From: Prevotellaceae bacterium
Lineage (GTDB): Bacteria; Bacteroidota; Bacteroidia; Bacteroidales; Bacteroidaceae
NCBI GenBank assembly: GCA_021153165.1
Contig: JAGKTZ010000014.1
Coordinates: forward strand, 1-33,770
Direction of reading: 5' to 3'
DNA length: 33,770 nt
Positions 24,990 through 31,566 of the stretch are shown here, piece by piece (positions within the stretch are counted from its first letter, which is position 1; every line of letters starts with the position of its first letter). The notes beneath the pieces were generated by a model that ran no database searches, had not been told where the DNA came from, and saw only the letters and a program-made list of their open reading frames with translations. Made by a program: the position numbers and the translations under genes.

Positions 24990-25025
24990 ACAATTACTAT
25001 TTGACTTTAAGGGCATTAAGGGCAC

Positions 25026-25080
25026 ATTCCGCACTGTCCCCCTAGCAGGGGGACGAGAGCCACAGGCTCGGAGGGGGTAG
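25026..25080 (+). repeat. Family B double-hairpin repeat, forward
   Basis: GTCCCCCTAGCAGGGGGAC, then GAGCCACAGGCTC, then GGAGGGGGTAG. The second stem differs from the neighbouring copy by paired changes that keep base pairing. Confidence 0.85.
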
Positions 25081-25145
25081 ACAATTACTATTTGATTTTA
25101 AGGTAATTAAGGTCTCTAAAAATTTTACAGTCCTACAGCCATGAT

Positions 25146-25198
25146 CTACCCCCTCCGCACCTGTGGTGCTCGTCCCCCTGCTAGGGGGACAATGCAGA
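25146..25198 (-). repeat. Family B double-hairpin repeat, reverse
   Basis: CTACCCCCTCC, GCACCTGTGGTGC, GTCCCCCTGCTAGGGGGAC, AATGCAG; it faces the two forward copies at 24936 and 25026. Confidence 0.85.
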
Positions 25199-25257
25199 AT
25201 GTTTCCCTAATGACCTTAATGACCCTAAAGACCTTATTCAAAATTCAAAGAAAACCC

Positions 25258-25730
25258 TGTGGAAAAGCCTGTGTAAAAACAGTGGACAACCTGTGGAAAG
25301 CGAAGGGAAAATGTGGATTAAAAATTGGGGCTGACGAGAACAGAATTATACACATAAATTCACACAAATTTATCAGTTTTCCACAGGATTTTTCCACCAA
25401 TTTTCACCCTTTTTCAAAAAAATTTTTTACCCAATTTTAACTTTCCACATAGTGTGGATAAATCGTGCATTATACGCCTATACCACCAACTATAAGCACT
25501 GAAAAATAGATAAGTTACCCCCTGCTGCACCATCGCCCAGGCCTGTGGATAGTATTGGGGATAACTGAGGGCAAAATGTGGATAACTAAACGACCAAATT
25601 TCTGCCCAATTATTTTTCCACACTTTCCACACGCTATCATCAATAGCATTGGTTTCTAAATGTTATTATAAAGAGAAATAGAAATGATTAATAATAATTA
25701 ATTGCGATGATGCGGTGTGGATGTGGAAAA
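25258..25730. other. oriC: Putative chromosomal origin of replication (oriC), DnaA-box cluster
   Basis: About fifteen nonamers match or nearly match the DnaA box TTATNCACA in either orientation. Exact ones: TTATACACA 25346-25354, TGTGGATAA 25453-25461 and 25577-25585. One to two changes: TGTGGAAAA 25258-25266 and 25722-25730, TGTGGATTA 25312-25320, TGTGTAAAA 25270-25278, TGTGGAAAG 25292-25300, AGTGGACAA 25281-25289, TTTTCCACA 25377-25385 and 25614-25622, TTTTCCACC 25390-25398, CTTTCCACA 25441-25449 and 25623-25631, TGTGGATAG 25544-25552. AT-rich stretches at 25399-25440 and 25640-25705 could unwind. No dnaA is adjacent. Gene direction diverges from here on both sides, as expected for leading-strand bias. 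A plasmid or phage origin is unlikely given housekeeping neighbours. Confidence 0.78.
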
Positions 25731-25779
25731 GAGTTTTTTGGAGTGAGGAAAGAGGAATGAGGTCTCTAAGGGCACACTC

Positions 25780-25960
25780 TGCACTGTCCCCCTGAGACAG
25801 GGGGACGAGAGCCTTAGGCTCGGAGGGGGTGGACAATTGCTATTTGACTTTAAGGGATCTAAGGTCATTAAGGATTCTAAGGATTTTACATTCCTACTGC
25901 CATGATCCACCCCCTCCGCACCTGTGGTGCTCGTCCCCCTGTCTCAGGGGGACATTGCAG
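25780..25960. repeat. Family B inverted pair (REPIN-like), right of oriC
   Basis: A forward unit (25780-25832: GTCCCCCTGAGACAGGGGGAC, GAGCCTTAGGCTC, GGAGGGGGTGG) faces a reverse unit (25906-25960: CCACCCCCTCC, GCACCTGTGGTGC, GTCCCCCTGTCTCAGGGGGAC). Between them lie ACAATTGCTATTTGAC and 9-bp repeats of the CTAAGGATT kind. Confidence 0.85.
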
Positions 25961-26154
25961 AATCTTTCCCTAATGACCCTAAAGACCTCTCTCCCCACTC
26001 CCCACTCCTAACTTTCCCTCCCTTTTCCAAAAAAAAAGAAAAAAATTTCCTCCCTCCTACTCCCCCTCTATTTACAGGCGGATTGCGCGTTTTTTCGACT
26101 GTTAAAAAAAATAAACAAACCGCATAAAGATGAAGACGGGGGTCGGCGTGTATG

Positions 26155-26162
26155 TATCTTTG
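26155..26162 (+). promoter_or_regulatory. -7 element of the HU operon
   Basis: TATCTTTG, 73 bp before the HU start; no clear TTG at the -33 position. The leader is AT-rich with AAAAAACTATTATTC repeated as AAAAAACTATTATGG just before the ATG. Confidence 0.5.
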
Positions 26163-26235
26163 CACTGTCAATCGTGGCCGCGATGATGCGAGTGAAAAAA
26201 CTATTATTCATTATTATTAAAAAGAAAAAACTATT

Positions 26236-26664
26236 ATGGTAAAGTACAATGTAATCCCCAGAAAGAATCCTATCAACAAGGAAGTGAAGTATTATGCACA
26301 GATGGCACCAGTGAATCCGGTGAAGTTGTCGGAATTGGCTGACTCTATCTCGGCGCAATGTACGCTCACCGTGCACGATGTGAAGGCAGTGCTCTCGGCG
26401 CTCCAGGAACATATCGCACAGCACTTGCGCAATGGCAACAGTGTGCGCTTGGGCGACCTCGGTTCGTTTCGTGCAGTGATCAAGAGTCGTGGCGCAAGCA
26501 CCATCGAGGACTTCTCTGCCGGCAATATCAAGGGCCTGAAAGTGTCGTTTGTGATGAGTAGCCCAATGCGCTACCTCCTGTCGAAGCAAAATCCTAATGT
26601 TAACTTCCAAATGGTGCGCCCCGAGGAAGAAAACGACAAAATGGGCGAAGACGAAACAGCATAG
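26236..26664 (+). CDS. HU/IHF-family DNA-binding protein, Bacteroidetes type
   Basis: A 142-residue relative of HU with the long N-terminal and C-terminal extensions of the Bacteroidetes HU group. After VKYNVIPRKNPINKEVKYYAQ come the helical dimer region (LSELADSISAQCTLTVHDVKAVLSALQEHI) and the beta-arm start NGNSVRLGDLGSFRAVIKSRGA, the most conserved HU segment. The arm is completed by KGLKVSFVMSSPMRYLLSKQ, and the tail is acidic. It would bend or coat DNA. It heads a plus-strand run followed by a small membrane protein and an amidase, an arrangement I know from other Bacteroidales genomes. Its position about 500 bp right of the putative origin is notable, but a role there is speculation. 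Confidence 0.9.
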   Translation: MVKYNVIPRKNPINKEVKYYAQMAPVNPVKLSELADSISAQCTLTVHDVKAVLSALQEHIAQHLRNGNSVRLGDLGSFRAVIKSRGASTIEDFSAGNIKGLKVSFVMSSPMRYLLSKQNPNVNFQMVRPEEENDKMGEDETA

Positions 26665-26802
26665 GGAATGAGGAGAGAGGAGAGTTGAGAGTTGAGAGAG
26701 GAGAGTTGAGAGGAGGGGTGCCCATCTCATCAGTTTATAACTCCTCTCTCCTTCCTCCCCTCTCAACTCCTCTCTCAACCCTAAACTCTAAACTCTAAAA
26801 AA
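26665..26802 (+). repeat. GA-rich then CT-rich inverted spacer
   Basis: Immediately after the HU stop comes a purine tract with GAGGAGAGTTGAGAG words (26667-26716); after GTGCCCATCTCATCAG it is answered by a pyrimidine tract CTCCTCTCTCC..CTCTCAAC (26742-26780). The halves are complementary and can form a long imperfect hairpin before the next start codon. Confidence 0.7.
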
Positions 26803-27018
26803 ATGAAAGAACTAACCCCCATGACCCTATCTGCACTATTGCTGCTGGCGTCGGGTGCTGTGTTGGCCTATCTGGGATGCTATCTGCCGCCACAGGGCGA
26901 AATATCGGACTCGGTGCTGTGGTACACATCGCAATGTATCATCTATGCCGGATCAGTGTTTGGCGTGGCAGGCTATGTGAAAAGTATGGTGAACAAGAAA
27001 GAACAGACACCGCAGTGA
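26803..27018 (+). CDS. Small membrane protein, holin-like position
   Basis: A 71-residue protein with two hydrophobic segments, about residues 8-25 (MTLSALLLLASGAVLAYLGC) and 40-58 (WYTSQCIIYAGSVFGVAGYV), and a charged C-terminal KSMVNKKEQTPQ. No named family is recognised. It lies between an HU gene and a T7-lysozyme-like amidase; in phages such a small two-helix protein next to an endolysin would be a holin, so a holin-like role is a position-based guess. Pyrimidine-rich spacers precede it and follow it. Confidence 0.7.
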   Translation: MKELTPMTLSALLLLASGAVLAYLGCYLPPQGEISDSVLWYTSQCIIYAGSVFGVAGYVKSMVNKKEQTPQ

Positions 27019-27097
27019 TAGAGAGATAGTGATCCTCTCTCCTCCCTCAACTCTCAACTTTAAACTTTAAATAACAATAAATACACTAAAAGTAACT

Positions 27098-27568
27098 ATG
27101 AAAAAGAGAAATATCAAGTATATCGTGATACACTGTACAGCATCGCTCAGTACGGCTGCAGTCAGTACCATCAAGAACGGATGGAAAGCGCGCGGATGGA
27201 AGAATCCCGGTTATCACCGCCTAATCGACGCCCAGGGCAAGGCACACATACTGTCCTCGTATGCCAATGTGGTGAATGGTGCCAAGGGGTACAATCAGAC
27301 AGGCATACACATCGCCTATATCGGTGGCGTGGTGCGCAGTATGGACTATCGCAAATTGGTGCCGGCAGATACACGCACATTGGCACAAAGACAGACGCTG
27401 GAACTGTTCGTGCGCGAACTGCACCAACTCTATCCGAACGCCAAGATAGTGGGCCACCGCGATCTGTCGCCCGACCTGAACAAAGATGGTGTGATCTCGC
27501 CCAACGAATGGACCAAAATGTGTCCCTGCTTTGATGTGAAGAGCGAATATGCTGGAGTGATGAAGTGA
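27098..27568 (+). CDS. N-acetylmuramoyl-L-alanine amidase (Amidase_2, T7-lysozyme-like)
   Basis: A 156-residue zinc amidase that cuts the bond between MurNAc and L-Ala in peptidoglycan. The zinc ligands fit H12 (YIVIHCTAS), H120 (IVGHRDLSPD) and C142 (KMCPCFDV); Y39 (GYHRLID) and K140 match catalytic positions of T7 lysozyme. There is no signal peptide, so like phage endolysins it would need help to reach the wall, which makes the preceding membrane protein interesting. The pattern HU gene, small membrane protein, amidase, tiny hydrophobic ORF is a recurrent Bacteroidales cassette of presumed phage ancestry. Here no other phage genes are nearby. Confidence 0.92.
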   Translation: MKKRNIKYIVIHCTASLSTAAVSTIKNGWKARGWKNPGYHRLIDAQGKAHILSSYANVVNGAKGYNQTGIHIAYIGGVVRSMDYRKLVPADTRTLAQRQTLELFVRELHQLYPNAKIVGHRDLSPDLNKDGVISPNEWTKMCPCFDVKSEYAGVMK

Positions 27569-27641
27569 GAAGTTGAAAGTTGAGAGAGGAGGGAGGAGGG
27601 AAAAGAAAAAAAAGTATAATCCCGTAAAAATAATAAATATC

Positions 27642-27782
27642 ATGGATGAAAAGAAGAGTAAGCGCGCAGTAAGTGTGCTGCAATGGATCAAAGCCTTGGT
27701 CAATACCCTGATCACCCTGTTTCGAGGGCAAAGGGATGAATGCGAAAAAGATGAAAACAGCGCAGACAGAAAAGTAGAATAA
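27642..27782 (+). CDS. Tiny hydrophobic protein downstream of the amidase
   Basis: A 46-residue ORF, MDEKKSKRAVSVLQWIKALV then NTLITLFRG and a charged tail. One short hydrophobic helix follows a basic N-terminus. The frame extends 23 codons upstream, but that part is GA-rich spacer, so the ATG at 27642 after an AT-rich leader is preferred. In other Bacteroidales a very small hydrophobic protein often follows this amidase ('smalltalk' proteins in public annotation); membership here is inferred from position, not shown. Confidence 0.55.
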   Translation: MDEKKSKRAVSVLQWIKALVNTLITLFRGQRDECEKDENSADRKVE

Positions 27783-28110
27783 CAAAAGGAAATCTCACGC
27801 AAATCCGTGGAATCTATAAAAATTCTTCTAAAAAAGATTCTTAGATTCTATGGATTTGTGTGAGACTACTATCACCTTACCAACAAAAAATCTCACGCCA
27901 ATCTTTGTAATCTATAAAATTTCTTCTAAAAAAAGATTCTTAGATTTTTAGATTTGCGTGAGACTACTTTATTCAGGATTACCTTGCAAACAATAAAATC
28001 TCACGCCAATCTTTGTAATCTATAAAATTTCTTCTAAAAAAAATTCTTAGATTCTTAGATTTGCGTGAGACTACTTTATTCCTATCACCTTGCACTTTTT
28101 TTTTGCTCAA
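27783..28110. repeat. Three tandem family A elements
   Basis: Cores at 27793-27865, 27891-27963 and 27999-28070, each with TCTCACGC at the left and TTTG(C/T)GTGAGA at the right, separated by CTACTTTATTCAGGATTACC-like linkers. The period is 98 then 108 bp. They fill the gap between the amidase cassette and the Sel1 operon. Confidence 0.85.
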
Positions 28111-28116
28111 CAAATG

Positions 28117-28145
28117 TTGTATATTGTAAAAAAACAATACCTTTG
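28117..28145 (+). promoter_or_regulatory. Promoter of the Sel1/Sel1-TonB operon
   Basis: TTG at 28117-28119 and TACCTTTG at 28138-28145, spacer 18, about 35 bp before the first start codon. Confidence 0.6.
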
Positions 28146-28180
28146 CGAAAGTATAATATACAATATAATAGAGATAGATT

Positions 28181-29032
28181 ATGAATCATAATACAATCAA
28201 ATGGATATCATCCCTGGCTTTAGGCACAATGCTCTGCGTCAGTGTCTCGGCACAAAATGCCAAGTTCCAGGAAGGCATAAAGTACTACAACAAAAAACAA
28301 TATACAGAAGCCAAAGCATGCTTTGAGCAAATGGCAGCAGCAGGACATGTGGCAGCTACCTACAATCTGGGTATGCTCTATTTCAATGGTCACGTGGCAA
28401 AAAACGAAGCCAAAGCCGTCGAATACTGGCAGCGAGCAGCCGAGCAGGGCAATCTGAATGCCATCAACGAACTGGCCTACTGCTACAAGAATGGCTGGGG
28501 CGGACTGATAGCCGACTCCGTCAAAGCAGCCGAATTGTGGTTGAAAGCAGCCGACCAAGGGCACACCGTGGCACAATATAATGTGGGCTATAGTTACCTG
28601 TATGGCGATGGCATGAAAAAAGACGAAAAAAAGGCAAGCGAATATCTGAGTAAAGCTGCAGTGAAAGGTGATGCCAATGCACAATTCGAATTGGGCAGAC
28701 TTTTCTATATTAAAAAACAGTATGACCTGGCAGTAGAAAATCTGCAAAAGTCTGCCGACCAGGGCGACCACTATGCACAAACATTGCTTGGGCTATGCTA
28801 CTACAACGGCGAAGGCGTAGAAAAGGATTACAATTTGGCATACACATGGTTTGACAAAGCCGCCAAGAAATACCACTCTGACGCCCTCTACTATGTAGCC
28901 CTTTGCTACGAAAAGGGACATGGCGTGAAAAAGAATAGAATGGAAGCACTGGAATGCTACTACAAAGCAGCAGGACAAGGCCATGTAAAAGCACAAAAAG
29001 CACTGAAGAAATGGCCTAAAAGGAAAAAATAA
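28181..29032 (+). CDS. Exported Sel1-repeat protein
   Basis: A 283-residue protein with signal peptide MNHNTIKWISSLALGTMLCVSVSAQ followed by about seven Sel1-like repeats (AATYNLGMLYFNGHVAKNEAKAVEYWQRAAEQGN and so on), several of irregular length, and a short basic tail KKWPKRKK. A superhelical interaction scaffold in the periplasm or at the outer membrane is expected. It is the first gene of an operon with the Sel1-TonB protein 51 bp downstream; the two probably interact or share partners. No enzymatic motif is visible. Confidence 0.9.
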   Translation: MNHNTIKWISSLALGTMLCVSVSAQNAKFQEGIKYYNKKQYTEAKACFEQMAAAGHVAATYNLGMLYFNGHVAKNEAKAVEYWQRAAEQGNLNAINELAYCYKNGWGGLIADSVKAAELWLKAADQGHTVAQYNVGYSYLYGDGMKKDEKKASEYLSKAAVKGDANAQFELGRLFYIKKQYDLAVENLQKSADQGDHYAQTLLGLCYYNGEGVEKDYNLAYTWFDKAAKKYHSDALYYVALCYEKGHGVKKNRMEALECYYKAAGQGHVKAQKALKKWPKRKK

Positions 29033-29083
29033 GAAGGACAGAAATAAAAACCATTTTGTTTAATAAAATAATATTTTAAGAGT

Positions 29084-30670
29084 ATGAAAAAACAATTGTC
29101 TCGCATCTGTATGATGTCTGCGCTGATCCTCGGAATGAGCATCTGCGCTATGCCCGCTGTGGCGCAAAAAGTAAGTAAAAAGGCAGAAAAGTATTACAAA
29201 AAAGCAGAAGAAGCCAAAGCACAAAAGGACACCGAGGCCATAGTGAAATGGACCCTGAAGGCAGCCAATAGCGGACACCCAGAAGCACTCGCTGATATGG
29301 GAAAATACCATTACGATGGGCAATGGGTGAAACAAGACAGCGCAAAAGTCGTAGAATATTGGACCAAAGCAGCCGAGATGGGACATGCAGTAGCACAATG
29401 CTATTTGGGTACTTTGTACGAACAAGGCTATGGCGTAGACAGAGATAGGGACAAAGCCATCGCATGGTGGACCAAAGCAGCCGAACAAGGCGATGCTATG
29501 GCACAGTATAACATGGGTATGATATATAAGTTTGGCGAAGGCGTGGAAAGAGACTCCGTCAAATCATTCACATGGTTTACCAAATCCGCTGAACAGGGTT
29601 TTGCCGATTCGCAATACAATTTAGCGTATTACTACTTCGGCGGCATCGTGGTACAAAAAGATCCAGTCAAAGCCGCAGAATTGTTTGAACAAGCAGCCCA
29701 GCAAGGACACGTCAATGCACAATCTAATATGGGCAGAATCTATAGTATGGGGTATGGCGTGGAGAAAGATATGGAAAAAGCCGTCGCATGGTGGATTAAA
29801 GCAGCCGAACAGGGTGATGCTGATGCAATATACGAACTGGGCGTGTGCTTCAATAAAGGAGAAGGCGGCCTGGAATTGAATATGGAGAAAGGCGTAAAAA
29901 TGTGGAGCATAGCAGCCGAACAAGGTTGTGATTTGGCACAATATGCTTTGGCATGGTGCTATAACGATGGTGTGATAGTAGACAAAGATCCTGTGATGGC
30001 AGTGAAATGGTTTCGCCGAGCAGCCGAACAGGGCGATGCTGATGCACAATACGAATTGGGCATGCGCTATTACACAGGAAAAGGGGTGAGAAAAAATAAA
30101 GAAGAAGCAGTGAAGTGGTGGAAACGCGCCGCCGAACAGGGTAATAAGAAAGCGCAAGAAATATTGGCAGAACTCAACAATACTGAGGCAGAACTCAACA
30201 ATACTGAGGCAGAACTCGACAATACTGAGGCGAAAAATAGGCTGGAAGTGGTAGAACAAGAGGATATACCAATGAACAATGAAATGGTAGAAATACCTGC
30301 TACTTATCCTGGCGGTGAAACAGCAATAATATCACACATCGCCAAGAACCTGATATATCCCGAATCGGCTATCAATTATGGTATAGAGGGGGTAGTCACT
30401 TTCCGTTTTAAAGTAGATACAGAGGGCAACGTGGATATGGTCTACCTGGTGGAAAAAATAAAATATTCCGCCAATTTGATAGAACGCATAATGATAGACG
30501 AAAATGTAGACGAAGCAGAAGCCAAAAGGAGAGCTGACGAAGCGGTAGAAGATTGCCACACCGAAGCCGCACGCGTAGTGAATAAATTGCAACGCTTCAC
30601 ACCAGCAAAACACAAAGGACACCCCGTCGCTGTATATTTCACCCTGCCCATCCGATTCCAATTGCAGTAA
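29084..30670 (+). CDS. Sel1-repeat protein with C-terminal TonB domain
   Basis: A 528-residue protein. The signal peptide MKKQLSRICMMSALILGMSI..AMPAVAQ is followed by about nine Sel1-like repeats to residue 360, three copies of the heptad AELNNTE (AELDNTE in the third), and a TonB C-terminal domain from about 400 (YPGGETAIISHIAKNLIYPE, GVVTFRFKVDTEGNV, FTPAKHKGHPVAVYFTLPIRF). TonB domains contact TonB boxes of outer-membrane transporters, but here the inner-membrane anchor and proline linker are absent: a cleavable signal peptide and a Sel1 scaffold replace them. The TonB domain also carries an extra acidic segment of about 27 residues (DENVDEAEAKRRADEAVED). It may be a periplasmic adaptor and not an energy transducer. 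Confidence 0.9.
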   Translation: MKKQLSRICMMSALILGMSICAMPAVAQKVSKKAEKYYKKAEEAKAQKDTEAIVKWTLKAANSGHPEALADMGKYHYDGQWVKQDSAKVVEYWTKAAEMGHAVAQCYLGTLYEQGYGVDRDRDKAIAWWTKAAEQGDAMAQYNMGMIYKFGEGVERDSVKSFTWFTKSAEQGFADSQYNLAYYYFGGIVVQKDPVKAAELFEQAAQQGHVNAQSNMGRIYSMGYGVEKDMEKAVAWWIKAAEQGDADAIYELGVCFNKGEGGLELNMEKGVKMWSIAAEQGCDLAQYALAWCYNDGVIVDKDPVMAVKWFRRAAEQGDADAQYELGMRYYTGKGVRKNKEEAVKWWKRAAEQGNKKAQEILAELNNTEAELNNTEAELDNTEAKNRLEVVEQEDIPMNNEMVEIPATYPGGETAIISHIAKNLIYPESAINYGIEGVVTFRFKVDTEGNVDMVYLVEKIKYSANLIERIMIDENVDEAEAKRRADEAVEDCHTEAARVVNKLQRFTPAKHKGHPVAVYFTLPIRFQLQ

Positions 30671-30799
30671 AAGGGTGTAGAGTTGAGAGTGTAGAGTTGA
30701 GAGTTTTATGAGAGGAGAGATAAGAGGGGAGAGAGGAGAGAGGAGAGAGGAGAGAGGAGAGAGGAGAAAAGATTAAGACACCCCTTCATCACAAACACC
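30671..30799. repeat. Purine-rich convergent spacer with GAGAGGA heptamers
   Basis: Between convergent operons: GTGTAGAGTTGAGA is repeated (30674-30703), followed by about six tandem GAGAGGA units (about 30729-30770). No hairpin terminator is evident. The tract is polypurine on the plus strand. Confidence 0.75.
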
Positions 30800-31543
30800 C
30801 TACCAAGTCTCGCCTAATTTTTTCAAAGCATTTTTAGCATATTCATTTCCTTGCTGTGCCGCCTTTTTGAACCATTTTATAGCAACCGCCTTGTTTTGGG
30901 GCACACCTCGGCCATTATAACAGCACATACCCAACCAATATTGCGCCTTGGCATAGCCTTGCTCAGCCGCCTTGCGATACCATTTCGCAGCCTCGGTATA
31001 GTTTTGAGAAACGCCTTCGCCGTTAGCATAGCATTGGCCTAAATTATATTGAGCTTTGCTCATTCCTTGGTCAGCCGCCTTGCGATACCATTTCGCAGCC
31101 TCGGTATAGTTTTGAGAAACGCCTTCGCCATTAGCATAGCAATGGCCCAACATGAATTGAGACATGCTATCACCTTGTTCTGCCACCTTTCGCCACCATT
31201 TCACTGCCTCGGTGTAGTTTTGTGTCACACCTTGACCATAATAATAGCATACGGCCAAATTATATTGCGCTTGGGCATCACCTTGCTCTGCTGCCTTGCG
31301 ATGCCATTTCACTGCCTCAGTGTAGTTTTGTGACTCTTTATAGAGTTCGCCCAACATTAGTACAGAAAGTGAATGCCCCTGATCAGCCGCCTTGCGGTAC
31401 CATTTTATAGCTTCAGTATAATTGCCTTCTGTAGCAAAACGATCTCCTTTGCTAAACCATCCCTCAATTTCTTCTTGTGTTTGTGTAAAGGTGGGCACTA
31501 AGGTAAGCACAGAAATTAAAAGAACGAAAATGCGTTTCATCAT
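30800..31543 (-). CDS. Exported Sel1-repeat protein
   Basis: A 247-residue protein with signal peptide MMKRIFVLLISVLTLVPTFT and about five to six Sel1-like repeats (AQYNLAVCYYYGQGVTQNYTEAVKWWRKVAEQGD and relatives). Leader and first helix match the 541-residue Sel1 protein at 16124-17749, pointing to duplication. It is the last gene of a minus-strand operon, 23 bp after the preceding Sel1 gene, convergent with the Sel1-TonB operon. Confidence 0.9.
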   Translation of the reverse strand: MMKRIFVLLISVLTLVPTFTQTQEEIEGWFSKGDRFATEGNYTEAIKWYRKAADQGHSLSVLMLGELYKESQNYTEAVKWHRKAAEQGDAQAQYNLAVCYYYGQGVTQNYTEAVKWWRKVAEQGDSMSQFMLGHCYANGEGVSQNYTEAAKWYRKAADQGMSKAQYNLGQCYANGEGVSQNYTEAAKWYRKAAEQGYAKAQYWLGMCCYNGRGVPQNKAVAIKWFKKAAQQGNEYAKNALKKLGETW

Positions 31544-31566
31544 AATATTATGCTTTAAGGGTTAAT

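Larger units (their letters stand above)
24750..26235. other. 1.5-kb gene-free region holding the putative oriC and flanking repeats
   Basis: It holds family E (24850-24905), five family B units with 9-bp repeat tracts, and the DnaA-box cluster. Short ORFs crossing it are made of repeats or of boxes, and are not supported. It marks the change from minus-strand genes on the left to plus-strand genes on the right. Confidence 0.7.

Noticed and set aside
25141..25440. 99-codon ORF across the oriC region
   Set aside because: Starts inside a family B repeat and runs through DnaA boxes; no protein-like conservation is expected.
26068..26778. 236-codon minus-strand ORF over the HU gene
   Set aside because: Antisense to HU and made largely of purine/pyrimidine tracts.
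27783..28110. Tandem repeats of about 100 bp considered as a CRISPR array
   Set aside because: The units are palindromic over their whole length and the linkers are conserved, not unique spacers.
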